Shown here: piece after piece, positions 24,016 to 36,964 of the stretch | Layout of the letters: each line of letters begins with the position of its first letter | Numbering within the stretch: position 1 is the first letter of the stretch | NCBI GenBank assembly: GCA_001643675.2 | Contig: LSRY02000056.1 | Location: 501,001-565,000, forward strand | DNA length: 64,000 bases | Reading direction: 5' to 3' | Source: Monocercomonoides exilis | Lineage: Eukaryota > Preaxostyla > Oxymonadida > Polymastigidae | Made by a program: the position numbers and the translations under genes | The notes under the pieces: model-generated | Databases searched by the model: none | Seen by the model: the letters and a program-made list of their open reading frames with translations, nothing else | Told to the model about the DNA's origin: nothing

Positions 24016-27000
24016 GGATCGAGTGGGTGTTGACGGAATTGGAATGGAAACGATTGAATTGCTGCTCAGTCAAGAGAACAGCAACAGAATTGAGTGTGGC
24101 AGAGATGAGAATTTGCTGAATACTTTTTTAATGGCTTTGGAGATGAACAATGATCAAAGTTGATGTTCCAAGCAAGATGAATAGATGAAGATGGAACGAG
24201 TGTGCATGTGTGAGTGTCTGTCTCAAATATGGATGGATACGTGGATTTATAAAACCTTTTTCTACGATTTTCAGTCAACTTGTTTGTGTTAAATTCATAA
24301 TATTAAAATTCCTTCAAGAATTTATTGTTTTTATTTGATAGTTGAAAAAGAGCTGCACTTCGTTTGATTGCCGAGGAGTTTTTTATTTTTGTTTCTCAAA
24401 TGAGAGAAAGTTGACTTTTTTCGTTCACAACAACATTTTCAATTTTATAGATGTTTTCGTTGTCTGTATTCATGTAATTCACATTATTGTGTTTCACTTA
24501 TTTCGTTCAAACATTTTTATTCATCATTTCAACCAACACCTTCGATTTTGTTAATTGTTCCAAATTAATAATGTGCAAGATATTGCATTCACAAATATCA
24601 ATTATTTGATGAAGTTGAATTTATAAGAAAATGAAAAAATTTTTTTCAAGCTTGGCAGGAAAAACAACAAACTTGAATAAATTGTTCAGTTTCTTCAATC
24701 ATGTGCGAAACCATATTTTCATTGAACTCATAATGAGTATGAAATTTTTGTTGTTTTGATCCATAATTTCTCTTGCTTTATTTTCGAAAACAATTGGAGA
24801 ATCTTATCAAAAGATAAAAAATTATTCATAAAAATGAGCACAAAAAGAACAACTGCCTTTTTTAATACAAATTCACAAAATAAGAAATCGAATTGCTAAG
24901 AAATATTCTAAGTCATCAAATTTTTCTTTTTCATAAACCACAACAAATCATCATCAGATATCATCTACAAAATCGAAGCCCAAGAGTCTCCATATTTTTT
25001 TCTTTCGTTTTTTTAATAAAAATAAATAGTGCATTATATCAATGTTATGCAATTGTTGTGAATGAAATAAGGGTTTGATTTTTTTTGAAATGAAAAATTG
25101 TTTTTTTTTTTCTTATTCTTTCTTTTTTTTTTGAGGGGATATTTACCTTTTCTTTTTCATCAACATGATCATTATCAGAAGATACTTCAGATGATATATC
25201 TTCTGTTTCAGTTTCACTCCAATCATCAAATCCTTCGGATTTTTCGGATTCATCTTTGCAGAATTTGATTGGAGTACATATTTTCAGTTTTTAACATCTT
25301 TATGAAAAATTAAGCACTTTTGTCTTTCGATAATTCAATTGATTATCGTTTTGAAAAAGAATATTTTTCAAAAAAATATTTGATAGACGTGAAGAAATAA
25401 CTGATTTTCATGCTTTTTTTGGACAAATCAAAAAATTTATTGTTTCACTCATTTATTTCAGAAATTTCCTCAGTTATCATAATTAATTGGTTTTTCATAT
25501 CTGTTAACATGCTTCATTTCGTAGCAGCATTATTTTGTGCAACATAATTTGAATATGAAAAAATGAACACGTTATGTTCAAAAAAACTGTTTTCAAAAGA
25601 TACATCCAAAGTACATAATTATTCAATGAAAAAGCTTTGTATTTCTATATTTCCCATTATTACATATGTATATTTACGTTGAATGTATATATTTGTGATT
25701 TCAATTACAATATATTATAAATTGGTGACGAATTATAGCTATTATTTTTTTTTTGAACCACCTTTTATTCCAAAGTTTTTTTCCAAGCCCATCACAATAA
25801 GTCTTGTATACTAATGTGAAAGAATGCTAAAAAATATATAAAATAGCCAGAAAGAATCAAAGTTGCAACATGAAACAAAATTCATAAATCAAAAAAAATT
25901 CTTCCATATTTTCAAATAAAAAATTTCACATTTCTGCTCAAAATTGTGTTTTTGTTTTGTTTTATTAATAACCAGGGAAATTGCATACTATTTTGAATAT
26001 AAAAAATGTTGTATTTAGGGCATTATTAATAAATGCAAAAAAAATAATTCAATGAAATTTATGAAAAACTGTTTAAATTTTTAATTGTTTATTTATTTAT
26101 TTTTATTAGACCTATTTTCGTTCGTTTAAATCATTTGGTTTCAGCTTAAGCGAAGCCACAAAGTTGAACAAAATTTTAACAAGTGCTTATCCCTTTAAAA
26201 AATATTGAGTCATTGGGAATTGATTTTCTTCTGGGTTTATGATCATTGTTTTTGACAGTTTTTTCTTTTCAAATTTTTTATAAATTTTGCAAAATTTTTT
26301 TCATTCCAAGAATATTTGAATCATTGTTATTTCGATTTAGCTGAAAAATGCGAAATATACATGAATAAATTTTCGAAAAATTCAAAACCAATCATTAATA
26401 ATTGTTCAAACAATTAAAACGTTAAATAGTTGGCTGAATCTCATTCTTTTGATTTTTCTTAACTGAATTGAAGTTTCACAATGGAATGATTACAACAGAT
26501 AAAATAAATAAAAATCAAGATAATAAAGCCAAAAAAATTCATTTGAATAATATAAATGCGCTGTATCATTCAAAATTTTGCTTTTTCCATAAGTATTTTG
26601 TTTTTATTGAACAGAAATAACAAACAAAAACTGCTTGTCATAGAAAAAACAAATCAAAAACCAAAAAAGAATTGTTTGAACATTTTTCATAAGTTAATGA
26701 AAATAATGAAGGAATATGAGTGGACCAAACATTGCTAGTTGTAAAATACAGCACAATATTCGCTGGGCATTGTTAAAAGCGATTAAAACATAAAAACCAA
26801 TTCCAAAAAATCTGGACCTATTTTCATTGATAGATTAAAAACAGATAGAGAATGTATTGAAAATGAAAGAATAAACAGTATACTTAAAAATAGATAAAAA
26901 CATACAATTTGTTCACTAGAGACAGAGCAAACTCAGAAGTTTCATGATCATAGTTGGTATATAACCTTTTTTAAATTGAACAAAAAAATGATTGACTTAA

Positions 27001-28009
27001 TTACAAAATGATTGAGTCATTTGCAATAAGTTGAATAAAATTCAAAATGATCACTTCATTTCGAAATGACAAAATAATTCTCAAATAGGTCTATTTTTAG
27101 AAATCATTGTGAAGTCAGATTTTTTATTGTTGCTATATACATCTGTCTCGAAAAGAAAATATTAACTTGTTGAAATCGAAATCAATTTCGAATGAGTTTA
27201 TATAAGATTGTTTGGGAGACAATATTTGAAATATTGGTTTTTTTTTTTTTGTGAAAAAATGATTTTCCTTCTTCAATTGATGATCACATTTTGTTAGGTA
27301 TTTTTTTATTCAACGAATAGAAATTATTTGTATTTTAAAAATTTTGAGTTGATGAAGATTGATCAACATTTTCATCATTTGAAAGCAAATTGGCATCGAT
27401 GTGCATGGGAGATTATTTTTGTATTATAACTTTTTTCGAAGTGTTTTCTTCAAAGGTTGTTTATCAATAAGAAGAAATATCACATTTCCTTGTTAAAAGT
27501 GTAAAAACTGCCTTATAAACAAATGTTTCAGCTGAAATATAGACGAAGACATCAAAAATAAGCTTTTTCATTTTTCAGTGTTCTTTTGTTGGATTCAATG
27601 AATATTTTTCATTCCTAAATTTTGAATGAAATAAAACAATATTAATGATAATCACTAACATTAACAAATGCCAATGAGAAAACACCAAACAAAAAATAAA
27701 AATAAAATAATGTAAAATAAAGTAAAATAAAATAAAATTCAAAAAAAAAAAAAAAATGGAGTTATTCTTTTCAGATTTATTAAATTTCAAAATAACAACT
27801 AATGCAAAAGAAACAAGAATTTCTTTCATGCTTAAAAATCGATTTTTTCTGAAAAGAATGATAGAGGATTTCTGTCTTAAAATTTGCAATTATTTTTAAC
27901 ACACGCAAGAAAAAAAAAGAAGTGAATAAAACGAAAAACCATAGTTTGTATTTCCAAAAATTTTTTCCATTTATCTATATCATATGAATATGTTCTCAAA
28001 ATTCAAGTT
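24016..28009. other. 4 kb gene desert
   Basis: Strongly AT-rich, without tRNA, rRNA, transposase or credible exons apart from one acidic minus-strand frame at about 25147-25290. It separates the surface-gene/transposon half from the housekeeping island. Confidence 0.55.
25147..25290 (-). other. isolated acidic exon-like fragment
   Basis: Read on the minus strand this gives about 45 Glu/Asp/Ser-rich residues (SEKSEGFDDWSETETEDISS) that end exactly at a good donor (AAAAG|GTAAAT). Similar acidic tails occur at the end of the transposase at 16348, so it may be a scrap of such an element. There is no neighbouring exon I can join it to. Confidence 0.2.
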
Positions 28010-29352
28010 TTAGAGCTCCAATGTAAAGTCGTATTCGTCGTCTTCCGATTTCTTTGATTTCTTTTTCGTTTTCTCCTTCTCTTTCGGCTTTTCAGCACTT
28101 CTAATAGTGTCCAGATGTGCTTGTTCAGGTTCATAAACATCCTCATATCTTTTAATTGGATCCCATATTTCATGAACAAAAGCTCTGTATGCTGGCAAGT
28201 CATCACCCACAAAAAAGTTATCAAAAATAGATCCAGCAGTTGGCTGATAAACTTCAATTCCAACATATCTAACTCTCTTAAATGCACTTTTTATCAAACT
28301 ATTTTCCCAATTCGGATTTTTAATTGGTGGTGGTGACCATTCACCTTTGTAAGCAGGGTTTTTAATAATAGGAGGCATCCATGTTCCCTTATATGCTGGA
28401 TTTGGCACAACCGGAGGCTCCCATTCTCCATCCTTTTCGTCATCCCAATCGTCAGGCTTTTTCGCATTAGGAACAGGCAGAACAAGAGGTTGATCCCAGT
28501 TTTTCGGCTTTTCAGCTCGAGGGTCTGGAATTTCAGGAAGGTCGCACCAGTCTTGCGGCTTTGTAGCATTGGGATCAGGAATAAACTCGGGTTCAAATGC
28601 ATCAGGAAAGTCATCATACATCTTCCCTTCACGCACAACGAAATCATCAATTAGAACTTCGTATCCCAAATCAGGATAAATAACAATCGCAAACATATGC
28701 GTTCGCGCATCATGTTTAAGAGATATAGGCTCTCGATGATGATATTCCTTCTTTCCTTTTCGAATAATTAGTTGAACCATATCTGGATGAGTTTTATCTT
28801 GATCTTGTCCAAACATAATATAGTAAGGAGAGGAACCACTAAATGCAGTTTGATTTAATTTGTCTGGTAAAAGTTTAACATAAGATCCTCCAATATATCC
28901 GCTTTGCTCATTTTTAACTGTGTATGAAAATATAAAAGTGCTATTGTATGATGAAATTGTTTTCCCAACATCAGCTGATATTTTATGATATCCACCATCT
29001 GTAGTCGTTTTTAGTCCTTTGCATTTCTCTTTTTGATGGCATTTTCGCGGTATATCATATGTCCATTCTCCTTTTTTCTTTCGATCATTATGTTCTGGAA
29101 TTACCCATCGATCCTCCCAAGAATCTACAAATAATAAATAAATTCACACAAGCATATTATTTAAATATCCATATAGAAGGCATTTGATTGAATAATACAA
29201 TGGACACAAAAAAATTCAAATATTTATAATAGTTCAATTATTTGCAAAATTGGATGAATTCGCCAAAGAATTTTGGACAAACTATCAAACTCTTCTTTCC
29301 AAAAATAGGAGAAATTTTCTAATATCAAAAAAACGACTAATAAAAGGGTCAT
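28010..29352 (-). CDS. CRT: calreticulin
   Basis: Exons 29352-29283 and 29124-28010 (intron 158 bp, GTTTGT...TTTGTAG) give 394 residues, the usual size. The first exon encodes a signal peptide (MTLLLVVFLILENFSYF) followed by WKEEF, and the splice continues into NSWEDRW. The lectin domain has KCKGLKTTTDGGYHKIS, GGSYVKLLP and YYIMFGQD. The P-domain has two repeat types: three x-x-P-x-A-x-KPxDW-like units (IPDPNATKPQDW, IPDPRAEKPKNW, VPNAKKPDDWDD) and three GxWxPPxIxNPxY/W-like units. The Lys/Glu tail ends in TLEL, a KDEL-like but unusual ER-retrieval end. It is a Ca-binding ER chaperone for N-glycoproteins, which fits a genome with huge Cys-rich, N-glycosylation-site-rich surface proteins. The stop is TAA. 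Confidence 0.93.
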
Positions 29353-29446
29353 TTTTAAGATAATAAAAAGATCCAAAAATCTGTAATTTGTTTTAAAATA
29401 TTTCTTAAAAAAATCAAATAAAATTACAAATTAATTATAAAATGCA

Positions 29447-32136
29447 TTATATTATATTTTCATTGTCTCCATCGATTCTTATAAATTGAGCCTCGACATC
29501 AATAAGAAATAAATTGTAAATTTGAAAAGCAAGCAGCCTAACTTCATCATTTTTTGAAGTAAATAACCTCTTCACATTTCCTATTTGTCTTATTTCAAAA
29601 GCGTGAAGAGCTTCATTATACGGAAACAATTCGCCATTTTCAAATGAATCATGTTCATAGAAATTGTCATCCTCAGAAAATGGTGAATATTCTTCGTCAT
29701 CATCTGTACCTCTAACAAATTCACTTTGTAATTTTTCACTCGTTTCAATTTCCATTTTTGACTCAATTGCATTTAGACTATCGCCATCGCTCTTTGCAAT
29801 CTCGCCTTTCAATTCTTCTCTCATTTTTTGAGTTACATTTAGAACAGAACTTAAATGCCTTTGATGGAGCCTCTTCTGCTTTAAAAGCCATTGAGCTGCA
29901 TCTTCATTGCCTGCTTTAAGCATCATCAAGATAATCTTCAGAAGTCGTATCTGAAATTTACTGTTTGGAATATAAAGCCCTTCTGTTAAAAGAGCTGCAA
30001 CATGCGCATTAATAAACACAGAAAGTGGAATGATTGATGCTTCCACTAAGACACACAACAAAGTGCACAATTCGTGAATTGTTTGAGTCGTTGAGATTGA
30101 ACGGGGCAATCCATGTTGGCCTGAAGAAGAGGAATTTGAAGAAGGCAATCTTGCAGAAGCTGGAAAAGTTTCTGCAAACGCTAACTTTCGCAGCTCTGAA
30201 GTCAATGTGGATATGCAATCAAAACAAATATGCTTTTTCAATTCAGCTTCAGCATTTGCTTCAAATTGCAAAGATTCATCTTTTTGCTCATTTTTAAAAT
30301 CAGAAGACGATTCTTCCACATCCATTTTTATCTGACTTTCGCTGAGAGATGCTTTTTCCACTTCTTCTTTTTCATCCATCTTCATTGACATCAACACAAT
30401 CACACAATCCTCCAGCCCAATGGCACAAATGCGCTTCAGCCGATATTGGTCTCTTTGAATGTTTGCGAGGAAAAAATCGAATGCTCCATTACAAATTGCA
30501 GCCTATATATATATCATTAAAAGCATATATCAAAGTTATATCAAAAAGAATGAAAAGGGGAAAAATAATTTATCAAAAAATTTGTATTTTCAATTAAGTA
30601 ATTGCAATTAAAGTCTGTAAAATGAAAAGGATATCATAATAAAAATTTAATAAAAAACGAATTATTTTTTTATGAGGGATATTATTTTTTCCATTAACAT
30701 ACCATTTCAACATCCTTATCTTCAGATATTAGCATATCTATAAGAATGAGTCCAACATATGAGTAAGTCACATCAGAATCAATGCATGTTGAAGCTTTCA
30801 TCATTAGTTGAAGCGCTTGCAATTTCAAAAATGGATCCTGGAAGATCAAACAAAAAACGGATGATCGATTAATTAGCAAAGAAAAAAAAGAGATAAAATG
30901 CAAGAAGGCAAATATTCAAAGAATCTATCATAAAACAGTTCAAAAAAGAGTAATAGAAGCAAACTTTTATTTGGTCAGCATTAAAAAATTGGAAAAGAAA
31001 TGAAAGACAGCAAATAACGTCTCCAGAAAGCATATTGTCATTTATCTTCAGCAACTTGCACATCAAAGAATAATAAGGAAATAATTGTTCTGCTATTTGT
31101 CCTCGTTTTTCTGTGTTCTTCGCCTCAGCCTTCTCATCTAGAGAAGAATTCGCTGGTTCAAGCTTCTTTACAGTTAGTGATATTATAAAAAAAATACTTT
31201 TGATCAATTCAATTTCATCTGAAGATGCATTTTCGAAATTTATCGATCCAAGCATTCCAAGTATAAGAGAAAACAATTGGTTGCTATCAAACGCTTCCCA
31301 CATTTCACTAACGTCTATTAATAAATTACCCAATGATAGAAGAGCCTGAAAGGAAAAAGTAATAAAAAAAAATATTTTTTGCAAAAGTACTTCTCAACAA
31401 TTCAAATTTCAAACTGCTGTTTTAACAGGAATGTACCCAGAATCTTTTATTGCCCATAAAATGTCCGTTAATGCACCGCTGTGTGCTATCACTTGACTTT
31501 CTTTCGGAGTCATCCTTCGAACTTAAGTTGACGAAAAAAACTGAAATCGCAATATTAACCGGAAAAAATTGCAAACACATCAAATTCAAAACTCGAAATG
31601 CTTGCTCAAGTAATTCATTATTATTATGATTTTTTAGAAGTGCAACTACATTCAGAACAACTGAAAGATTTATTGGCTCAATGTACTTATCTTAGAACAT
31701 TTTTCTCTCCATATCATAAAGAAAGATTCATACCATTCATAAAAACGCTACGAAGCATTACAATTGATGAGTATATCTCAGAAGGATTTTGCGAAGTTAA
31801 ACTATGACTTATTTCAGAAACAGAGAATAACTTTTCAAATGAGAAAAACATTTCACAATAATTAAAAAATAAATATTAAATCATTTACATTAATAATAAC
31901 ACGTATCAAAAATGATAAACTTTTCCTTCGCACGTGTCTGAATCAGAACTCGTATCACTTACAGTTCTTCGCTTATTTAAAAATCCACTTCTAATATTCT
32001 GTCGAAGCTGTGTTGTTTCATAAAATTGCATGTCATTTGTTGCATTTTCAAATGCAGTATTTTCAAATGAAGAAAAACGTCTTTCAGTTCGCTGATTTTT
32101 GTTCCAAGGGAAATTAATTTTTTCTTCTGTTTTCAT
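29447..32136 (-). CDS. importin-alpha-like armadillo protein
   Basis: Seven exons: 32136-31921, 31830-31734, 31660-31577, 31521-31415, 31345-30965, 30837-30703 and 30502-29447, in frame, 691 residues. The exon 3/4 junction (donor 31576, acceptor 31522) is the least certain. The N-terminal exon resembles an importin-beta-binding domain (QLRQNIRSGFLNKRRTVSD, basic cluster then acidic). The middle is armadillo-like: RSVFMNVVLNVVALLK, SQVIAHSGALTDILWAIKDS, AVLLSLGNLLID. The last exon carries acidic and Ser-rich insertions and a further helical repeat. Importin alpha carries classical-NLS cargo into the nucleus with importin beta. It is longer than the usual ~530 residues, and the WxxxN groove residues are poorly kept, so another armadillo protein is possible. 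TAA stop lies 94 bp from the calreticulin ATG. Confidence 0.6.
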
Positions 32137-32238
32137 AAGTTTATTGTGGGTAAAAAAAAATTTCAAAAACAAATATTACAAAAGCAAAATCTTTTATTTT
32201 CCTAATTCAATGAATGCGGAAAAAAAAAAAAAGAAAAA

Positions 32239-33284
32239 TTAGCCAAACGATTCAACTAATTTTTTAATTTTTCTTTCTGCTGTTCTGTTTCGTTTCTTTT
32301 TATCAGTAAACCGTGGAAAGATTTCCTCTCTGGAAAAACCACTTTCAAATCTCATTGATTGCGCTTGCATTTTTGAGTTCGAAGACGGAGCAGAGAAAAC
32401 AGTCGGGAAAGAAGTTTTAACACGATTCCAAGATCGTTTTTGAGAACATTTATCATCAGTTTTTGATGTTTCTAACTGAGATGCTGGCATATTCTGCTCT
32501 AAAATAGCTGGTTGTATTTGAGTTAAGAGTTGACTTGGAGGAATAACGGGAGACGGAATTGGAAATGAATTCAGTGGAAAAAGAGAAGGTGGAAGAAATG
32601 CTGAAGGTGATAATAATGAAGAATGTGAAGGGAATAATTGAACACAAGAAAGTGGTTGATTTGTTGCCTTAAAATCGTTCTGTGTCTTTTGCTCCAATAA
32701 ACTACTATGAGGTGATGATTTAACTTTTGAATTAGCGAGAGGCTGTTGAGTTGTCATCGGTTCCTCCACAAAACAGTCAATTTCTTCTTCAAAGTCATCA
32801 TCTGATTCTACTCCCTCATAAAAAGTGGTCTGTTCATGCTCATCTTCTTCAACCTCATCATCTTCATCTTCCATTATGATACTTCCATGCTCTAATTGAT
32901 CATGAAGTGTGGCAATATCTGTTTGCTTTGAAGATCTTTTTAATTTTTCTGAATAAAACGACACAAATTGAACTATATCATCGCTCGATAGATCTTCCAT
33001 AAACGGTGCATCAATGACACTTGCTTGCCCAGGTGTTTGTTCTGTTATTTTCTGTTCGTTAATGTACCTTGAAATTATATGAAACGATTTATTTAATTTC
33101 TGTTGATTACAAACTTATTTATCTCCTTTACAAGCTCTTCAGGTGAATGAAAATTGTCAGATTTATCATTTTTTTCTGTTTTCATTTCGCTATAAAATTG
33201 TGAGGGCTTCTCGTTCTGATTTATAAATTTAAATTCTATTTGTAATTTTTGTTTTGTAGAAGGCTGCTTTTGTCGGGGGCACAT
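32239..33284 (-). CDS. unknown acidic/basic protein, 332 aa
   Basis: Exons 33284-33115 and 33067-32239 join over a 47-bp intron (GTTTGT...TTTCAAG), one of the shortest here. The protein starts MCPRQKQPSTKQ. It has an acidic stretch (MEDEDDEVEEDEHEQ), a Pro/Ser/Leu-rich middle, and a basic C-terminus (RFTDKKKRNRTAERKIKKLV) that could bind nucleic acid or act as an NLS. A tatag just upstream of the ATG could be an acceptor of a further 5' exon. I recognise no family. It sits 102 bp upstream of the importin-like gene and 163 bp downstream of the kinesin stop, all in the same direction. Confidence 0.7.
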
Positions 33285-33447
33285 GAACAATCTATAAATA
33301 AATTAAAAATAAATGTATAAAACAATATTTAAACGGAAATATACTTAAAAGGGAAGAATAAGCAAAATTATTTCATTTTGACTGATCAAAAGAAGATAAA
33401 TAAAGGAGCAAGTCGTTTTTTTTTCTGTTTTAAAAAAAAAACCAAAA

Positions 33448-36400
33448 CTAAGATGATTGTAATTTATTCATAATTTCATAGAATTTATTTATTTGCTGTT
33501 CTGTCTGCTCAGAAAAATTTCCTTTTCCAGCACTGGAAGATCGATGATGAGATGGAGATGATGGCCGTTGTGAAGAATCAGCGAAGAGGCGAGGAGAAGA
33601 AGGGCGAGATGAATATGACGAAGAAGTGGATGAAGTGACTGCGCTGTGGGATGGTGTTGCCTGTGTCATTGCTGCTGCTGTTGATGACGACGAAGAAGAA
33701 GACGATGACGATGTTGTGGGATTTGAAAGGGAAGGAGCAGAGGAAAACGACGAAGTGCGTCTGAGAGAGTGGTGGAATGGAGAAGATTGAGTTGAAAATG
33801 GCTGGCTTGACTGAGATGAAGCCTGAGGCGACAAAACTGCAGATTGCACGGATTGTGCAGACTGTGAAGAAGACCCAAAAGGAGAAGCAGAAGCGCTGAG
33901 TGAAGGCGAAGATGAGGAAGATGTCATTGAAGAAGCAATGAAAGGGCGCGACTTCGGCGGAGGCGGAAGAAGCGATGCCCGCCCAGCAGAAGGCGAGCGG
34001 TTGGGGGCAGACGGAGACGAGGCTGAAGTTGAAGCAGAAGCAGGCGCATACGTCCCGTCGCTTTTCGGCCTCTTCTCTCTGCCTCCTTCTCTCAAACTGT
34101 CTCTGGAACTCGCCTTCATCTCGTTCGCACTCCTCTTCCTTTCTTCTTCAGAACCATTAAAGGAAGATCGAAGAATCGCCTCTCTTTCGTTTCTCCTCTC
34201 TCTTTCTCTTTCTCTTTTCCCATTAGCACTGGAATACTTCTCTCTCCCTTCTTCCTCCCTCGCCCTTCCGCTGCTGCCACTGCCACTATTTCTACTATTG
34301 CTGTTGTTGTTGCTTCTTACCCCGCTCTTCCTCGTCTCCGCCTCCTGTGCAATCTCCCACCACGTGTTGAAATCCTCCTCAATCCTCTTTTTGATGCTGC
34401 CTCTCACAGCTGTCATTTCTTCCAGCTCATTCCGCAGGTCCCTCAGCTCGCCGTGTAGCACCCGCACCTGCTCGATCTTCGCCTTCAGCTCAGCCACTTT
34501 CGCCGTCATCGCTTTGACTGTGCGGTCCTCCGGGTTCTCCTCCTCGCTCACGCCTTGCATCGCCATCTCAATCCGCAGCTGCTCAATCGCATCCCTCAGC
34601 GCATACACCTCCCGCTGCCCTCGCTGAATCGCCTCTCCTTTCTGCTTGGCTGTCTTCACGGCGCTCTGAATGCGCTGCGTCTGCTGCTGGTAGGACTCGG
34701 TCAGGCGGTGGTTGTGGCGGAACCAGTCGAAGGCGTCCTGCGCAGAGAGGAAGCTCGAAGGTGCAGGGTGAGGAGAAGAGGAGGAGGAGGAGGAAGAGGA
34801 GGAAGAGGGGAGGAGGAAGTCGAAGTTGGGGAGGTCGAGAGAGGATGTGAGGGAGAAGGGGGAAGGAGAACTTGAAGAAGAAGAGGAGGAGGAGGAAGAG
34901 GAAGAAGAAGATGATGAAGATGACTTCATCACACCAGATGAAGATAGCAAAGCACCCTTTTCCTCTCCTCTCTCTTCTCTCCTTCTGGATGCTGCACTTC
35001 TCTCTCTCACATTCTCCATCTCATTCCCACCAGCCATTTCTCTCTCTCTTTCTCTTTCTCTTTCTCTCTCATTCCACACACCCCCACCTGTCTGTGTCCA
35101 GGCATTCCCCGTTGGTGGCTTAGCTTCCTTGATCATCTGCAGAAGCACTTCCACTTCCTTCTGTGCTTTCTCCTGTTCACGCTCGGCTTTGGCCACTTTC
35201 TTCTGCAGCTCTTCTATTATTGCACTGGCGGAAGGATCAGGTGAAGAAGAGGATGAAGATGAAGAGGAAGAAGCAGAAGAACTTGTAGAATCCAGTGCTA
35301 AAGAAGAGTTACGTTGTATTGTTCTCGTCTTTTCCATATTCCCTCCTCTTCCTCCTCCTCCACCCCCTCCTCTTATCATCTCCCTCATCACCTCAAAGAA
35401 CTCCTTCACCATCACTGTCTCTTCGATCGGCAGCTGCACCTCTCCTGTCTCATCGCCCACATACTTCTCCACCATCTCCCGCGCCTTCTCCTTTTCGCTC
35501 TGTGTGATAGGCCCTCTCCCCGATGACGAGGACTTGAAGAACGCAAGCTCCTCTTTCAGTGCTCGGATTTCTGCCTTCAGCCGCTTGTTCTGTGTGTACA
35601 CATCGACCTCTTCATTGACACTCGCTTTGTTCTCAATCAAAGTGATTCTCTGTGCAAAGCGGCACGTTGAGAGCGTCTCCCAGATGTTGTCGTCTTCAAC
35701 TGATACGTTCGCCACCATCGACGTTAGACAGTTCGACATCAGCGAATCTCGCAGGATTGTTGTGATCATCGTGTTTCTGAACGGCACATGAGACGCATTT
35801 TCGCCGATGGCCTTGATGCAGAGCTCGAGATAGTGCAGCGAAAGGTTGATGGAGATGGCTTCTTCCAGCTCTTTTCCCACTGCGCCTGTACGGGAAACGG
35901 GCTCAGAACCAGCAAGATCGACTAAGGTTAACTTTGACTTACGAGTCAGGTCTGTTCCAGCGCGGTTTGCGACTAGCTCAACAGTGAATACACAATGCGA
36001 ACGAGATGACGTGGCGTTCATTGCAGTTGATGCGTAGACTCGCGCATTCTCACCGAGAAACAGCAAAGTGAGCGCATCTTCCAAAGTAGGTGCTCGATAA
36101 GTGTTCAATCCTTTCAGGATGAACTGTCCATCTTTTTCGAAAGGTTGAACCCTCGTCTTCTCTTCTCCCTTTGAAAGAAGATCAAGTCCATCTCCATAAT
36201 ACACTTCCATATAGCTGATTTGTACTTGCCACGCATATTCAGTTCTCTGGGAAACGAAAATAATTTAAATTATAATTTATCAAAAAAATATTAAAGAAAC
36301 CAGTTCAATTTCCGAATAAATAGATTCAAGACATCTTGGAATCAACCCTTTTTCATTGTCCCAATCATGAATTCCTCCAAAAATTGTATATGTTTTCCCA

Positions 36401-36857
36401 CTTCCAGTCTACACGATGAAAAAAACGAAAGACTCTCTTCACAAAGACAATAATTTTTGAACAAAAATATACCTGACCATAGGCAAACAAAGTTGAATTA
36501 AATCCATCCAGAACGCTAAATTATTTTTTCCAGTTAAATTATAAATACATTAATTAAAATGCAAACTTGTTTACAAGTTTCCTTCCGACTCTTTCAAACA
36601 GTTCATCTTGATGACAATTTTTATCGAATATTTCTTCAATAAAATTCACATTTCAAATTTTAAGAATAAAATATCGAAATAAATTATTTTTTACCATTAA
36701 ACATAAACGAGTCTTTAATTTGTTTTGCATTTTGAGCATCAGAATCGCCATGTTCAATAGATATTTTCTTATCCAATACATTCAAATCTATGTGAGATGA
36801 CTCATTTACAGTAGGTCTGGTTCTCAAGTATGTTTGTATCCGTCTTGTAAGAGACAT
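33448..36857 (-). CDS. kinesin-9-type motor protein (KIF9/KIF6-like)
   Basis: Five exons: 36857-36695, 36633-36567, 36515-36473, 36408-36301 and 36246-33448; introns 51-64 bp; 1,059 residues ending in TAG. The motor domain is N-terminal: P-loop split exactly at an intron (FAYGQ|TGSGKTYTIFGG), switch I NATSSRSH, switch II LVDLAGSE, then EEAISINLSLHYLE and NVSVEDDNIWETLSTCRFAQ. The INLSLHYLE string and NKASVNEEVD neck are typical of the kinesin-9 family, which works in motile cilia/flagella. After it come coiled coils (about residues 390-430 and 590-680) and long Ser-, Arg/Glu- and Pro-rich segments that are unusual for the family. Expressed divergently from the dihydropyrimidinase gene across 107 bp. 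Confidence 0.9.
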
Positions 36858-36964
36858 CAATACAAGACGTACAAAATTTTATTCTTTAAAACAATCTCAA
36901 AATGAATAATAATGGCTTCCAATAAAAAACTTAGGGATAATTTGATCCAGATTAATTGTGTGAA
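36858..36964. promoter_or_regulatory. shared divergent promoter region, kinesin-9 / dihydropyrimidinase
   Basis: Only 107 bp separate the two start codons, so both core promoters and both 5' leaders must lie here or within the genes. It is AT-rich with no obvious TATA box position I would defend. Confidence 0.55.

Noticed and set aside
31598-31804. Plus-strand frame of 69 aa that looks protein-like
   Set aside because: It is antisense to exons 2 and 3 of the importin-alpha-like gene, whose spliced minus-strand frame fits the armadillo pattern.
33938-35791. Several 100-320 aa plus-strand frames
   Set aside because: They are shadows of the kinesin-9 last exon; the minus strand carries the motor motifs and a continuous 933-codon exon.
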